Assembly (NCBI RefSeq): GCF_933775445.1
Contig: NC_065875.1
Coordinates: 3,224,001 to 3,288,000 of the forward strand
Source: Argentina anserina
Taxonomy: Eukaryota; Streptophyta; Magnoliopsida; Rosales; Rosaceae
DNA: 64,000 nt
Reading direction: 5' to 3'
The notes beneath the pieces are model-generated. The model ran no database searches, was not told the origin of the DNA, and saw only the letters and a program-made list of their open reading frames with translations. The first letter of the stretch is position 1; each line of letters opens with the position of its first letter. A program made the translations under genes and the position numbers. This document shows, piece by piece, positions 11,644 through 22,150 of this stretch.

Positions 11644-11689
11644 TCCACCTACAAAAGAGATTATGAATCATAATAAGATGGATAGTACC

Positions 11690-12210
11690 TATAAACACCT
11701 GGTAACTATACAATCAGTGTAACTAGGGTTGGAACTGTGATAACGCAAGTAACCATACATGTAACTGTCCGAGCTGCAAATTACTAGCAAGGTAACTACG
11801 AAGTAACAGACTAAATAATGAAACTATGAACATGAAAGTAACACACAAAAGTAAAATTCAAAACTATAGGTTCAAAACAATGTGCAGCAATCAACAAATC
11901 TAATTCTTCATTTTGACAAGACAAAAACAAAAGGGAAAACAACATGTGAAGACTGAAAGAAATCAAAATAAAACTACTGACTACTCAAAATACAATGAAA
12001 CAAAATCGAAATGTCATATGAAGCTATCAGAGTTGACAAACAAGCTAAAATTAAGTAAAATAGCTCAAGTAACTGACAAAGTAACTACCAACATAACTGT
12101 GAGACAAAACGAAATAACAAATACAGCAATAAAAGTTGACAAACCAGCTAAAATCAAGTACAAGTAACTGATAAAGTAACTACCAACATAACTGTGAGAC
12201 AAACGAAAGA
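11690..12210. repeat. GTAACT repeats and a roughly 100-bp tandem duplication upstream of the transposase
   Basis: The transposase leader region carries scattered GTAACT copies. A block reading GTTGACAAAC..GCTAAAAT..AAGTAACTGA..AAGTAACTACCAACATAACTGTGAGACAAA occurs twice in tandem (starting near 12033 and 12135) with few differences. Confidence 0.75.
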
Positions 12211-12560
12211 AACTTAAAAAATTTCAAGCAATGTACGAAATCAGAGAGCAAAATGTAATCTAACAACGCTGGAAACCTATCTAAACAGCAAATACAACAT
12301 TGTAACTGAAAAATCACACAATATAATTTACCCAAACCGAAATAAACTATGATGATTTGAATGACCAAACAAGAAAACGATGACCATTGAGACGAAATTG
12401 ATGTGAGGCGCGCAGTGATTACCTGAGATCAGAAGAGGAGCTTCAATGGCGGAATGGCAGATGGAGAAGAAGAACTCACCAGGTCGTCTTCGTCTTCAAC
12501 ATCGTCTTCAATAGAAACGGCGAGAGAATTCCGATCTGGAGAGAGAGACAGTTTCGATAT

Positions 12561-12562
<2 letters not shown>

Positions 12563-12607
<45 letters not shown>
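12563..12607. repeat. (TA)n microsatellite
   Basis: A pure AT/TA dinucleotide run inside the right subterminal region of the MULE. Confidence 0.95.
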
Positions 12608-12610
<3 letters not shown>

Positions 12611-12782
12611 TTTCGATGAGAAAGCTTCAATCAAGAGAGAGAGAAGGAGAAATTTAGATCAGAGTAATATCAGGTAAATTGAAGAAGAAAGGGTATAAAG
12701 GTCATAGGGAAAAAAGAAAACATCACCCTTTTATCATTTTGTAAAAGAAAAAGAACATTTTTATCATTCATACTCTTTAATT

Positions 12783-12864
12783 AGGGTGTTTTTTTAACAA
12801 TTCATAAACTAATGGCTTTTCTTAACATTTTGATCTTGAAACAGCCCTTTTCAATCATTTCTTC
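12783..12864 (-). repeat. MULE right terminal inverted repeat
   Basis: The reverse complement aligns with 59-140 from the outermost base inward and shares AAGGGC at the same offset. The inner limit is uncertain. Confidence 0.75.
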
Positions 12865-12873
12865 ATTCTTTAT
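12865..12873. repeat. MULE target site duplication, right copy
   Basis: ATTCTTTAT directly abuts the right inverted repeat and is identical to 50-58. Confidence 0.93.
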
Positions 12874-13094
12874 CGGTGGGTGTTTTCCTTAAAATCTCGA
12901 TTTGATGTTGCATAGTTACAATACCTACATTCCCATAGGAATTTAAAGGATTGATATGCATGTTTGCCAAGTATCTAAGAATAAGAGTCCAAATTTAAGT
13001 AGGAATACCTAAAATCCTTCATACACACCCCTATACCGTAACTATTTGGCAATCAACTTCTCTACGTAGATACGTTTCTGAAGTCCCATATGTA

Positions 13095-13102
13095 TATATA
13101 AA
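13095..13102 (+). promoter_or_regulatory. TATA box of the F-box/LRR gene
   Basis: TATATAAA lies about 45-52 bases before the start codon at 13147. This implies a short leader. It lies 230 bp outside the MULE, so the MULE inserted just upstream of this core promoter. Confidence 0.6.
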
Positions 13103-13146
13103 GGCGTTCTACATAAAATTAGGGTAACGCAGAGGAATCGAAGCTG

Positions 13147-14720
13147 ATGAAACATAGCCGAAGGGAGAAGAATCACGAATTGAAGGTTATGGAAGATGAT
13201 GCTGATCGAATATCACAGTTGCCGGAACACATCATGGAGAAAATCCTCTTTCTCTTGCCAGCCATGGATGCCATCAGTATGAGCTTCACCTCCAATACAT
13301 GGAAAACTCTATGGAACTCCCTGCCCCTCTCCCATTTTGATTTCAAAATTACTGATCGCTATAACAAAGGTTCAACAGCACAGAAACATATAGCCAGAAT
13401 CAATGAATCCTTGAAGATACTGAAAGAAGATGAAGACCATCATCGGAAAAGGATCATCGACTCGTTTAGGTTGAGAGGAATCCTGTTCAGGAATTCTTAC
13501 GAAACTAGTCTTATTTTAGAGTCATGGATGAAGCTTGTGACCAATAACTACATCAAAGAGCTTGAGCTCCACTTCAAGTCCGTATATGGAACATTACAAA
13601 AACTCGATCGCTTGTGTTTTCCTTATTCCCTTGGTGTTGATGCTACTTCGTTAGTTGTATTGAGGTTAAGTTATGTTATCATGGAGCCCTACCCAGATTA
13701 TTTGGAGAGTTCAATAATACCTCCAAGGGACAAGAAATTTCCTTTCTTAAGAGAGATCAGTTTGTTTGTTGTTAAGTTTAATAGCTCCGTCGTTGATCAC
13801 CTCCTTTCTAAATGCCCTTCACTTCAGAGTTTGAAAGTCCATTATTGTTCAAACCTCAAATCTTTTCAAATTTGTGGAGCCATGTTCCCTAAGCTCAACA
13901 CTGTTTCCCTTGTACTAATTGAAACTCTTGATTACAAGATTGAGCTTCCTAATCTTCAAACTCTTTGCATTGAATTTGTTTCCTCTGGTTACACTGACCT
14001 GTCCAAGGTCTGCTGCAGTAACGTGAAGACGTTGAGGGTTTGTGCTCCTCCAAATAATCTCATCAATACCAACCAATATCTCGAGAAACTTACATCCGAT
14101 TTTCCCCTCCTTGAGGATCTGACCTTGTCTGCTGCTTTCGATTCAGCCAAGACGAAAATCTCTAGTCACCAACTCAAGAAATTGACAATAATAGCTCTAC
14201 AAAGAGTGAAAACGGAACATAGTTACATACCAGAGCTCAACCTAGATACTCCGAGTCTTCTCTGTTTCTTCTGCAACAACCGTGGAGCTCACATAGTAAT
14301 GAAATCTACCAGGTCAGAAGTAGTTGATCTTGAGCGTATTGGAGGTAATGCGCATCTTGCCACACCATGGTTTCTTGAATTGCAACAATATCTCCCAATG
14401 CTTGAGCCACACGCGTTGAACGTAACAATTATGCCTCTCAACGATGTAAGTCCTCTACTAATTTATTTTCATGTTGTTGTTGTTGGAATTACTTTCTTCC
14501 ACATTTGTATCTATCACCTTACAACTCTAAATATATGTAGGTCGCATTTTCTGTTGAAGAACTAGGAGAGGATAAATTTTTCCCGTTGCCCGAGGTGTAC
14601 TTGTCCTGGAATAATCCAATATACACATCTTCTCGATGGCTTACCCTAGTGTTTTCATCCAATAATTCTATTCGTACAAATAATTGCCGGCCATTAATCC
14701 ATCACCAAAAGATTTGGTAA
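13147..14720 (+). CDS. F-box/LRR-type protein (FBD-like family)
   Basis: Two exons, 13147-14445 and 14541-14720, join in phase 0 across a GTAAG...TGTAG intron to give about 492 residues. The F-box is near the N-terminus (ISQLPEHIMEKILFLLPAMDAI..SFTSNTWKTLW, residues about 19-55). Degenerate leucine-rich repeats follow (LLSKCPSLQSLKVHYCSNL, FPLLEDLTLS). Such proteins are substrate receptors of SCF ubiquitin ligases; the target is unknown. An alternative start is the ATG at 13189 (MEDDADRISQLPE), which better matches usual family N-termini. The C-terminus (exon 2, reading VAFSVEELGEDKFFPLP) is short and ends sooner than many relatives, so some truncation is possible. Confidence 0.82.
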
Positions 14721-15460
14721 AGGTTTACACAGCTATATTGGATTGAATTTGGACAGTTAAGCTGGTTTCTTGACTGATTATCGTTTTTGTTCAGTACTTC
14801 AGTTCATTTAGATTCAATCTGTATGGAAGACAATCCTCTCTGCAGTTGGCAGCATAACTTTGAATTTCAATTCAGAGCTCTTCTAAAAAGACGGACCGAA
14901 TTCTTAGAGCTTCAAGTTAGCTGCATGTTGATATGAATTTAAGAAAGTCCCTTTGGAGTTGTCAAACAATTATGCTGTGTTCAATTATCCTGAGTTTGGA
15001 TGGAGTAATCTTATTTTGATGGAAATTTTATGTTGATAAAAATTCTGTTTTCAAATATTTGCAATTACGTACCAAGCATATGAATCTAGTTACCGGTCTT
15101 GTATCCCAACATCTGGTATACCAGGGTTACTTGTTGGAAATAACAAAACTTTGCAATTACCAAGCATCTATTTGCAAGTTTAGAAATGACTCCGGCATTC
15201 ACTTCGGTCTTGAACAAGAGCTGTACTAATATTTATAGAAATACATAACTATAAAGGCACTGTACTTGTGAATATACCAACTAAAGAGAAGACACATTCC
15301 AATCGACCAAGTAAATGAGTTCTAATTACTTCACCATTCATGGTATGTCAAATTCAACTCCTATATTCCACATAGTAAACTAGAAAAAGGAAAAAGAAAA
15401 GAATCATAGAACGTTACAAATGAGGTAGAAGCTTTGCTGCAGAGCAATTTTGGCTTTGTA
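14721..15460. other. Convergent intergenic region
   Basis: The 3' untranslated DNA of the F-box/LRR gene (+) and the TLDc gene (-). AT-rich, with no further coding or repeat signal that I can support. Confidence 0.5.
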
Positions 15461-18363
15461 TCAAGATAGATACCGTGATGCATGTGTAAAACCCCAAAGC
15501 TGCATAAGTGAAGAAATGTACAAGTGATTTAAGTATTGTTATAGAAATAAACAGCCAAAGTCCAATTTGATGCTAAGATAATGATTTATTGTAAATTACG
15601 CTGATAAGGTTGAATTTCCTATTTATAGATAAGCAGGTCAAGTCAAAATTGGGACAGCAGTTAAATCTATCAGCAAAGCAGAAATGACCACTGCAAACAT
15701 GTTTCAGGTCTGCCTCTCTATGGTAATACCTAAGTGGATGGAATGATGCTAAGAGTAAGTTTTTTATTTTATTTATGCACTCTAGCAATGGGAGTGTTTA
15801 AAATTGGATCACTGAGTGCTCCTAACTTTTCATTTTTTTGGTTCAAGTTTCAATGAATTTGGTACAACAGTATAGATGCTGCTGACAGATTTAGTATAAT
15901 ACTGGTACGATCAAACTTCAAAGAGTCAAGTATAAGGAGATAACCTCAACATTCTTCAATTCAAAGTCTGGTTTATGAGCCAAGCATAAGTTCCCAAATG
16001 TTTCACAAGGTCCGCTAGTTCCGCTTAACCTTAAAAAGTCAACAGTTTACAATGAAAATGAAAAGGACGTATAAGTCTTTCTCATCTGATAATGAGAGGA
16101 AAATAGTGCAAGAGCAAAGTAACTTACAGATCTCCGTCTAAGCATATGGCAAAGTTACCACCACCACCAAAAGCTAGCAGATCATTCAAACACATGTAAT
16201 AGTATCGATTAGCTCCTGTTTGCACAAAATTAACTAAGCATCAGATCTTCTAACAATTAGAAAGAAGAAAAATAAATGGCAATGTGAACCATGGAACTTC
16301 TGTCGTCCAAAGGGCTGATGCACGCATTTATATTTGACTCAATTGGCTGAGTATATTTAACAAATTTTTTTTAAAAGCTTTACAACAAGGGCCAACTTAT
16401 ATAAAGGGCAACTGATATGTCAATGAATTGGTTAGCTTGATACTCTTTGCAGTGTCAAAGACAGAGGTACCAGTTAGCATCTCTAACTCTAAGTGCCAGT
16501 GGTGTTGGCACGTACACCACATCAGTTATCTAGCTTTTGACGTATGGTTTTTGAGTATCTCTAACGAAAACTTCAATTTGCAAGTATGTAAGATAAAGGG
16601 CTCACCAGTTGGTCTAAACAGCCTTGGTTGCCCATATATGGTAGTGAAAACAAATGCCTGGTTCGTTCCCTATTATCCAAAAGCAAGCATAAGAAGATTA
16701 TATTAAAGAACCAAAAAATTGGAGATCTGAATTAACATCTGAAGAAGAGATTTTAACAAATATTTATTCAGCCTATCAAAAAATCAACATAAAAATTGAT
16801 AAACATAAAAGCATGTTTACTTGATATTTTCTCTTGGCAGTTGGTTTCAAGGGGGCCTCCAGGAGTCCACCAAATACAGCACCTTGCGTATCCCCAACAA
16901 TCTAGAAGTGTAAATAGATCCATTATCCACAGATTACTAAACAAAAAGATTTCAAATTCCTAATCTTCATATATCATTGGAAGACATTAACATACCAGCA
17001 GACATGGACCAGAGACTTCAGCACTCTTGCGAATCAGTGTGCGGAGGGATATACCATGTTTTGCCGTACTGCCCTTCATTCGAAAGAATTGATACTGAAT
17101 CGAAACCCAAGCAAATAATAGACAACTAATTCTAGTGCAGGGTACGACATGCTTAAGAAACTTACCTGTACAGCAATACCCATTGGCATCCTTTCACTAT
17201 ATTAGGCAGAGAAGAAAGTAAGAATTCATGCAAGTCTGAGGAGATAAAGACAGAGTCATCCACGAGATAGGATAGCTGCTTTTCTACACTTGGCTGTAAA
17301 GTTGCTTGTTCAAACACTTCAGAACCACTGGTGCTCCCCATAGAAGCATGGTCATCATCATTTTCTCGATCATTTTCAGTTTCTCTATTCTCCCCAGATG
17401 AACGACAGTCTTCAAATGTATCTAAGGTTTCGTATTTGGAGTCAAAGTTCACACTACTAGGTGGGACTGATAGTTCGCGCTCATATGATTTTGATCCACC
17501 ACCGCCTACTGATGGGATAATGTAGGAAAAGTATGAAGATAGTAGTATACCCCCTTTAGAATATGACCTGACCTACACATTTAAAACTTCATGTCAAAGC
17601 TCAGAATACATAGAACAAACAAAGTTTAAAACCTTCAGCTTCAAACAATGTAGGAGCAAGGAACAACAGGAAGGCTCACATTTTCACTAAACACATACAT
17701 TTCCCAATAACAAAAGGCAAACCGGCTAACAAAACCATGATATTTGGCTTGCATTGGCTGAAAACTTAAGAACTGAACAAAATTGCAAATGGAGCCAAGT
17801 TTCCAACAAACAAAAAGAAGATCACATAGTCATAAAACTCAGCTTCCTCACTTAACTAACAAGCCAGATTCAACCATCATAGGAACTCGAACAATTGAAT
17901 CACCCATAGTTTCACAGTTTCCTGAACATTACCAAAGCTATATGACTAAAACAATAGCATTTCCCCTTGCATGAATCCAAAATTCTCAATCAGACAAAAA
18001 TCAGAGCAGACCCATATCATTCAAACAACCCAGATCTAAAATCTCATGAATATGAACAAACTCCATCAACAATGCTAGCTAACCCATCAAGCTCAAACCT
18101 TTACCAAACCCATAAAGCTCAAACCTTTACCATACCCATCAAGCTCAATTCTTTACCAATACCCACAAAGCTCAAATCTTTAATGCCAACAAAACATAAA
18201 CTGAAACAACAAAAACACAAACAGTTTAGATCAATTATGAGACAAAATTCACCTGGGGAGTTTCATCGTCAACTGGGTTAGGAACGGGAGAAGAGGCTGA
18301 GCTGGGTGGATCGGCAAACAGACGGGAGAACCTTTCAGAAACTTTCTCTTTCAATGTGGACAT
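15461..18363 (-). CDS. TLDc-domain protein, 315 aa, eight exons
   Basis: Exons on the minus strand: 18253-18363, 17166-17572, 16996-17068, 16821-16901, 16606-16669, 16128-16215, 15945-16029 and 15461-15499. All junctions are GT-AG and the lengths sum to 948 bases, exactly 316 codons. The N-terminus is MSTLKEKVSERFSRLF. A Ser/Glu/Asp-rich low-complexity stretch follows (residues about 80-125). The TLDc domain fills the C-terminal half: VKGCQWVLLYS, TAKHGISLRTLIRKS, GAVFGGLLEAPLKP, FVFTTIYGQPRLFRPTGANRYYYMC, GGGGNFAICLDGDLLSGTSGPCETFGN and the final LWGFTH. TLDc proteins are linked in eukaryotes to oxidative-stress protection and V-ATPase regulation; the role of this plant member is not established by sequence. 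No disabling lesions seen. Confidence 0.93.
18083..18186. repeat. Minisatellite in intron 1 of the TLDc gene, 4 units of 26-27 bp
   Basis: Four consecutive units start CCCATCAAGCTCAAACC or a close variant and end CTTTACCAA. The last unit is more divergent. Confidence 0.85.
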
Positions 18364-19995
18364 TGTGGGTGGATTTTGCCGCCGGTGAATGAATCTCAGG
18401 TCATTTTTTTTCTTTCTTTCTGGGTATTTTTGAGGTTGTTGTTGTTGGAGAAAGATTCTTGCTTTCGGTTCGGGGCTTATGGAATTACAAAAGGGTATGA
18501 CGTCGGTGAGAAGAAGACGAGTGGCAAAGACAATGACAATGAAGGAAGGTCTGGTGGGGCACTAGATTTTCCTTTGCAGCTTTCTTTCTTGTGGGATTTC
18601 GTCATTCATCCAAGTTCCGTGTGGTCGGTGGTATATCATTCTCGTACGTAAGACTTGGGACAATTGTGTGCTCGTGTTTTATGAAAATTTCCTTCTATTT
18701 TTGCTGGTTTCCTTATTTGACCCATATTAAAATTTAAAACTCTTGGATGACGGTAAGAAGCTTAAGGTGATCAATTAACCAACTCCCATTTTTGGTTTGT
18801 TTTTGACAAAATTCTCATGAATTCTGTAATTTGGTGATCAACCATCAAAAGGACATGAATATATGGTAGTTATGTCTTTATAATTAAGACACACACAGAA
18901 AGTAACATAACATAGGAGTAGAAAGGGTATTCGAAAATTCTAATAAAGGTGAACTTGGTGTTAGTAGTTTTGTGGACGAAATCACTAAACATCAAGAGTG
19001 AGTATTGATGTAACTACTGATAGATTTTATAACGATTTCCAGTATTGCACAATTTGGCAACTTGTCTTGTTACGAAAATTGTTAAACTGCGCTTACTGTA
19101 CTCATCTACATTGGAGTTTTAGCACAATCTCCCATTATGTTTTTTTAAATAAATACATAATATTTATTATGTGTTGAAACTTTTATCTATAAATACGCCA
19201 CACTCAGAAATTTGAAAGAATCCAAAACAAAGTCATTTCTCAAACCGAACTTTTTTGTCAATCTTATTCCATTATATATTTTTAATAGATGAAATTCACT
19301 ATCATTTATGGCTAAAATATCGAACTCGCCAATAAGTATATGCACTATTGGCCGAATGACGAATTCTAGTTCGTGCCGGGCATGGTCGCCCGACGGCAAA
19401 TTGACGTGTTAGCTATTTGAATTTGGGTACATTAGAAGTTTAGAACAAAAAAAATTAAAATTAAAAATTTGCTGCTGAGACACGTGAGGCAGGATCAAAT
19501 ACCCTATGTTTGAAACAACTAGGTAAATTATATTGTAGAAGGTAGTTGTGTTATGCGAATTCGAGCTTCGAGGTGTGTCGGGGAAGCACGACCACTGTTA
19601 TGGCGTGCTCCACCTCTCCGGTCAAAGCTTGACTCGCCGGATGTTGGGGACAAGGATTTCTAATTTCTGCTTCCTATGAGTAGTAAGATTATATGCCAAA
19701 ACCAAAGCAACGTCCAAATCGATGCTTATAAATCAAAAGTAACTAATGGAAGGAAAAATATTAATTAAATTAGGCAACATATAAGTCGAAATCAAGGTAT
19801 AATGAAACTTTAGAGCACTGATATGATCTTGTTACCCCAAAATCGAAACCATCACTCGAAATGCGCCAAATGAAAATACTTGTGTAATCTTAAAACTGAA
19901 ACCATCCCTGGAAATGTGCCTAGTAAAAATACTGTTATTTTACAATATTAAAACCATCACTCGAAACCAAGTCAAAATACTCTTACTTTAAGTCA
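18364..19995. other. TLDc promoter region and gene-free DNA
   Basis: The first few hundred bases are the TLDc promoter/leader. Further on there is a GC-richer patch at about 19560-19640 without an open frame longer than background. No gene, RNA or delimited transposon recognised. Confidence 0.45.
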
Positions 19996-21660
19996 ACAAT
20001 AGGCAACCTCGCGAAAATTGTTACAAAGTAACAATAAGCTCTATAGTGTAGTAAAAATCCACCATTTGATAATCTCGGGTCCCAAAATCAGATGGTAACA
20101 TGAGTGAACAAAGAAAAATGATGTATAATAGCCCTCAACAATGTATAATATTCCGTCCTGGACATCATCAAAGACAGTAACAAAGAAATGGCACTTCAAC
20201 CTCCACAGAATAGGGAGTACCAATCTTTGAACTGAATAATGCATGTATCTCCCCTTCAGATACTAAATTTACATCATTGTGATACATCATTATTTCTGTA
20301 AATTCACCCTCTATTTAGCATAGACAAATCAAAAGCAACATATCAATAAAATTGATCAACGACAACGTGTGATAAGCCACCTCAACAGTCAATATCCTGC
20401 AACATCCTTATTCAGAGATTACTCTTGAAAAGGCAACGTATGAACCAAATGCAACACATCCAAAGGCAAAACATGAATCTAATCATGATTTACATAGCAG
20501 ATCAGAGTTAAAATCCAAATTAAAGGCAACGCATCCAAAGGCAACACACGACTCTGATTCTGCTTATAAAATAGACCAGAGGTAAAGTCCAAATCGAAGC
20601 CATCTAAATAAATGGCAAGATTTTAATCGAAGGCAACGTATGCAACGAAGGTAACATATTAATTTTCATTATGATTATATGACATACCAGAGGTAAAGCC
20701 AAAATCAAAAGCAACTTATAAATCGAAGGAAACATATTGACCGAAGGCAACATTTAATCAATCTCAAGTCTCAAAATCATATGACAACATAAGTGAAGAA
20801 AGAAAAATGATGTATAATATCCCTCAACAATGCTTTGATTTTTGTCCTGGACAACACTAAAGACAATAACAAAGAAATAGTGCTTCAACCTCCACAGAAG
20901 AGCGAGCACCAATCTTTGAACTGAAATTTAATGCATGGATCTCCCCCTCAGATACTGAATTTGCATCATTGGGATACACCATTTTCACTCAACTATTAAG
21001 CATAGATAGACCAAAGGCAACTTTGGAACCAAAAGCAACATTATAACCGAAGGCAACATATCAAAAAAATTAATCAAAGGCAACGTAGGATCTGTCACAT
21101 CCAAGCTCAATATCCTATAACATCCTTATCCAAGGATTACTCATGAGGAAGCAACATATAAACTGAATGAAACGCAACCAAAGGTAACATATAATCTGAT
21201 TATAATTGTATCACAGATCAGAGGTAACCAAATTGAAGTCAACATTTTAATTGAAGGCAATGCGTGAACTAAAGGCAATGCATCCAAAGGCAACATATGA
21301 ATCTGATCTGATTCTAATATATATGACAGATCAGAGGCAAAGACCAAATTGATAAATCAAAGACAACATTTTACTCAGAAGTCAACATATGAACACTGAA
21401 GGCAATGCATCCAAAGGCAACATATTATATGAAGTCAACATGTGAATATGATTCTAATTATATGACAGATCAGAGGTCAAGTCCAAATCGAATGCCACTT
21501 ATAAATCGAAGACAACATATTAATCGAACGCAGTGTCTTTAATCAAAGAAAAAATATGAATCTTACTCGGATCATATTATAAATCAAAGGCAACTTATGA
21601 ATCAAAGTCAATGCATTAATCAAAGGCAACGTATAAATCTGAATCAACATACAAATATGT
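19996..21660. repeat. Degenerate repeat field built on AAAGGCAAC, with a roughly 700-bp tandem duplication
   Basis: A non-coding block in which AAAGGCAAC, GAAGGCAAC and GAAGTCAAC recur every 15-40 bases. At a larger scale, about 20079-20765 and 20769-21480 are tandem copies of one unit: both contain AAGAAAAATGATGTATAATA, then CCTCAACAATG, then CTTCAACCTCCACAGAA, then CAGATACT.AATTT.CATCATTG. A shorter block (CAGATCAGAGG..AAGTCCAAATCGAA) recurs at least four times, including a partial third copy near 21300-21520. No coding potential. The origin is unknown. Confidence 0.8.
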
Positions 21661-22004
21661 ACAACTATTTTTTTGTCTGATATTATGGAAGTCGATTGTT
21701 TCATAATGCAGACCAATTGAAATGAAATGACACTTTCCAAAAAAAAAAAATTTGAACCGGCACTAGAAGAGGAAGACAATAATGTAAAATTTTGGTTGAG
21801 ATTATACCTTAGAGTGCTCCTAAATAGGTGTTGTTCAGCTTTCTACCAGTATTATCTACAACATATCTGAGAAGCTTTGTTTTGCTCCTGCCAGTTATAG
21901 TAAGAAGCATCAGTAACACTTATTTGAAAATTAAAACTACTCGATCAAATTAACATAATGAAAATCTGAATCATAGTTGCACTAATTAGATTGCTACAGA
22001 TACA

Positions 22005-22150
22005 GAGAATTCCTATTGTAGTCAGTTGGCTACCAATTGTCCTGTCCTATGACCTCTCAGTTCCAAATTTACATACTGAGAATTCCTAATGTAGTTAGTT
22101 GGCTACCAATTGTCATGTCCTATGATCTCTCAGTTCTAAATTCACATACT
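22005..22150. repeat. 73-bp tandem duplication, two copies
   Basis: GAGAATTCCTA.TGTAGT.AG and TTGGCTACCAATTGTC recur with a 73-base period (copies starting at 22005 and 22078), with about eight mismatches between copies. Confidence 0.85.

Larger units (their letters stand above)
59..12864. mobile_element. Complete Ulp1-carrying Mutator-like element (MULE), decayed
   Basis: A 12.8-kb DNA transposon bounded by a perfect 9-bp target site duplication, the size typical of Mutator elements. The two ends form degenerate inverted repeats: GGGC lies 18-21 bases from the left end (76-79) and its complement at the same distance from the right end (12844-12847), and AAAATGTTAA at 92-101 is matched by its reverse complement at 12822-12831. 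It holds a MuDR-type transposase (-) and a SUMO-protease-like gene (+), each starting near one end and transcribed inward so that they meet tail to tail near 8.3-8.9 kb. MULEs with a Ulp1-like passenger gene are known in plants (Kaonashi in Arabidopsis, CUMULE in melon). Both genes here have several stops and frameshifts, so the copy is not autonomous, although the intact TSD shows that no large end deletion has occurred. Confidence 0.93.
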
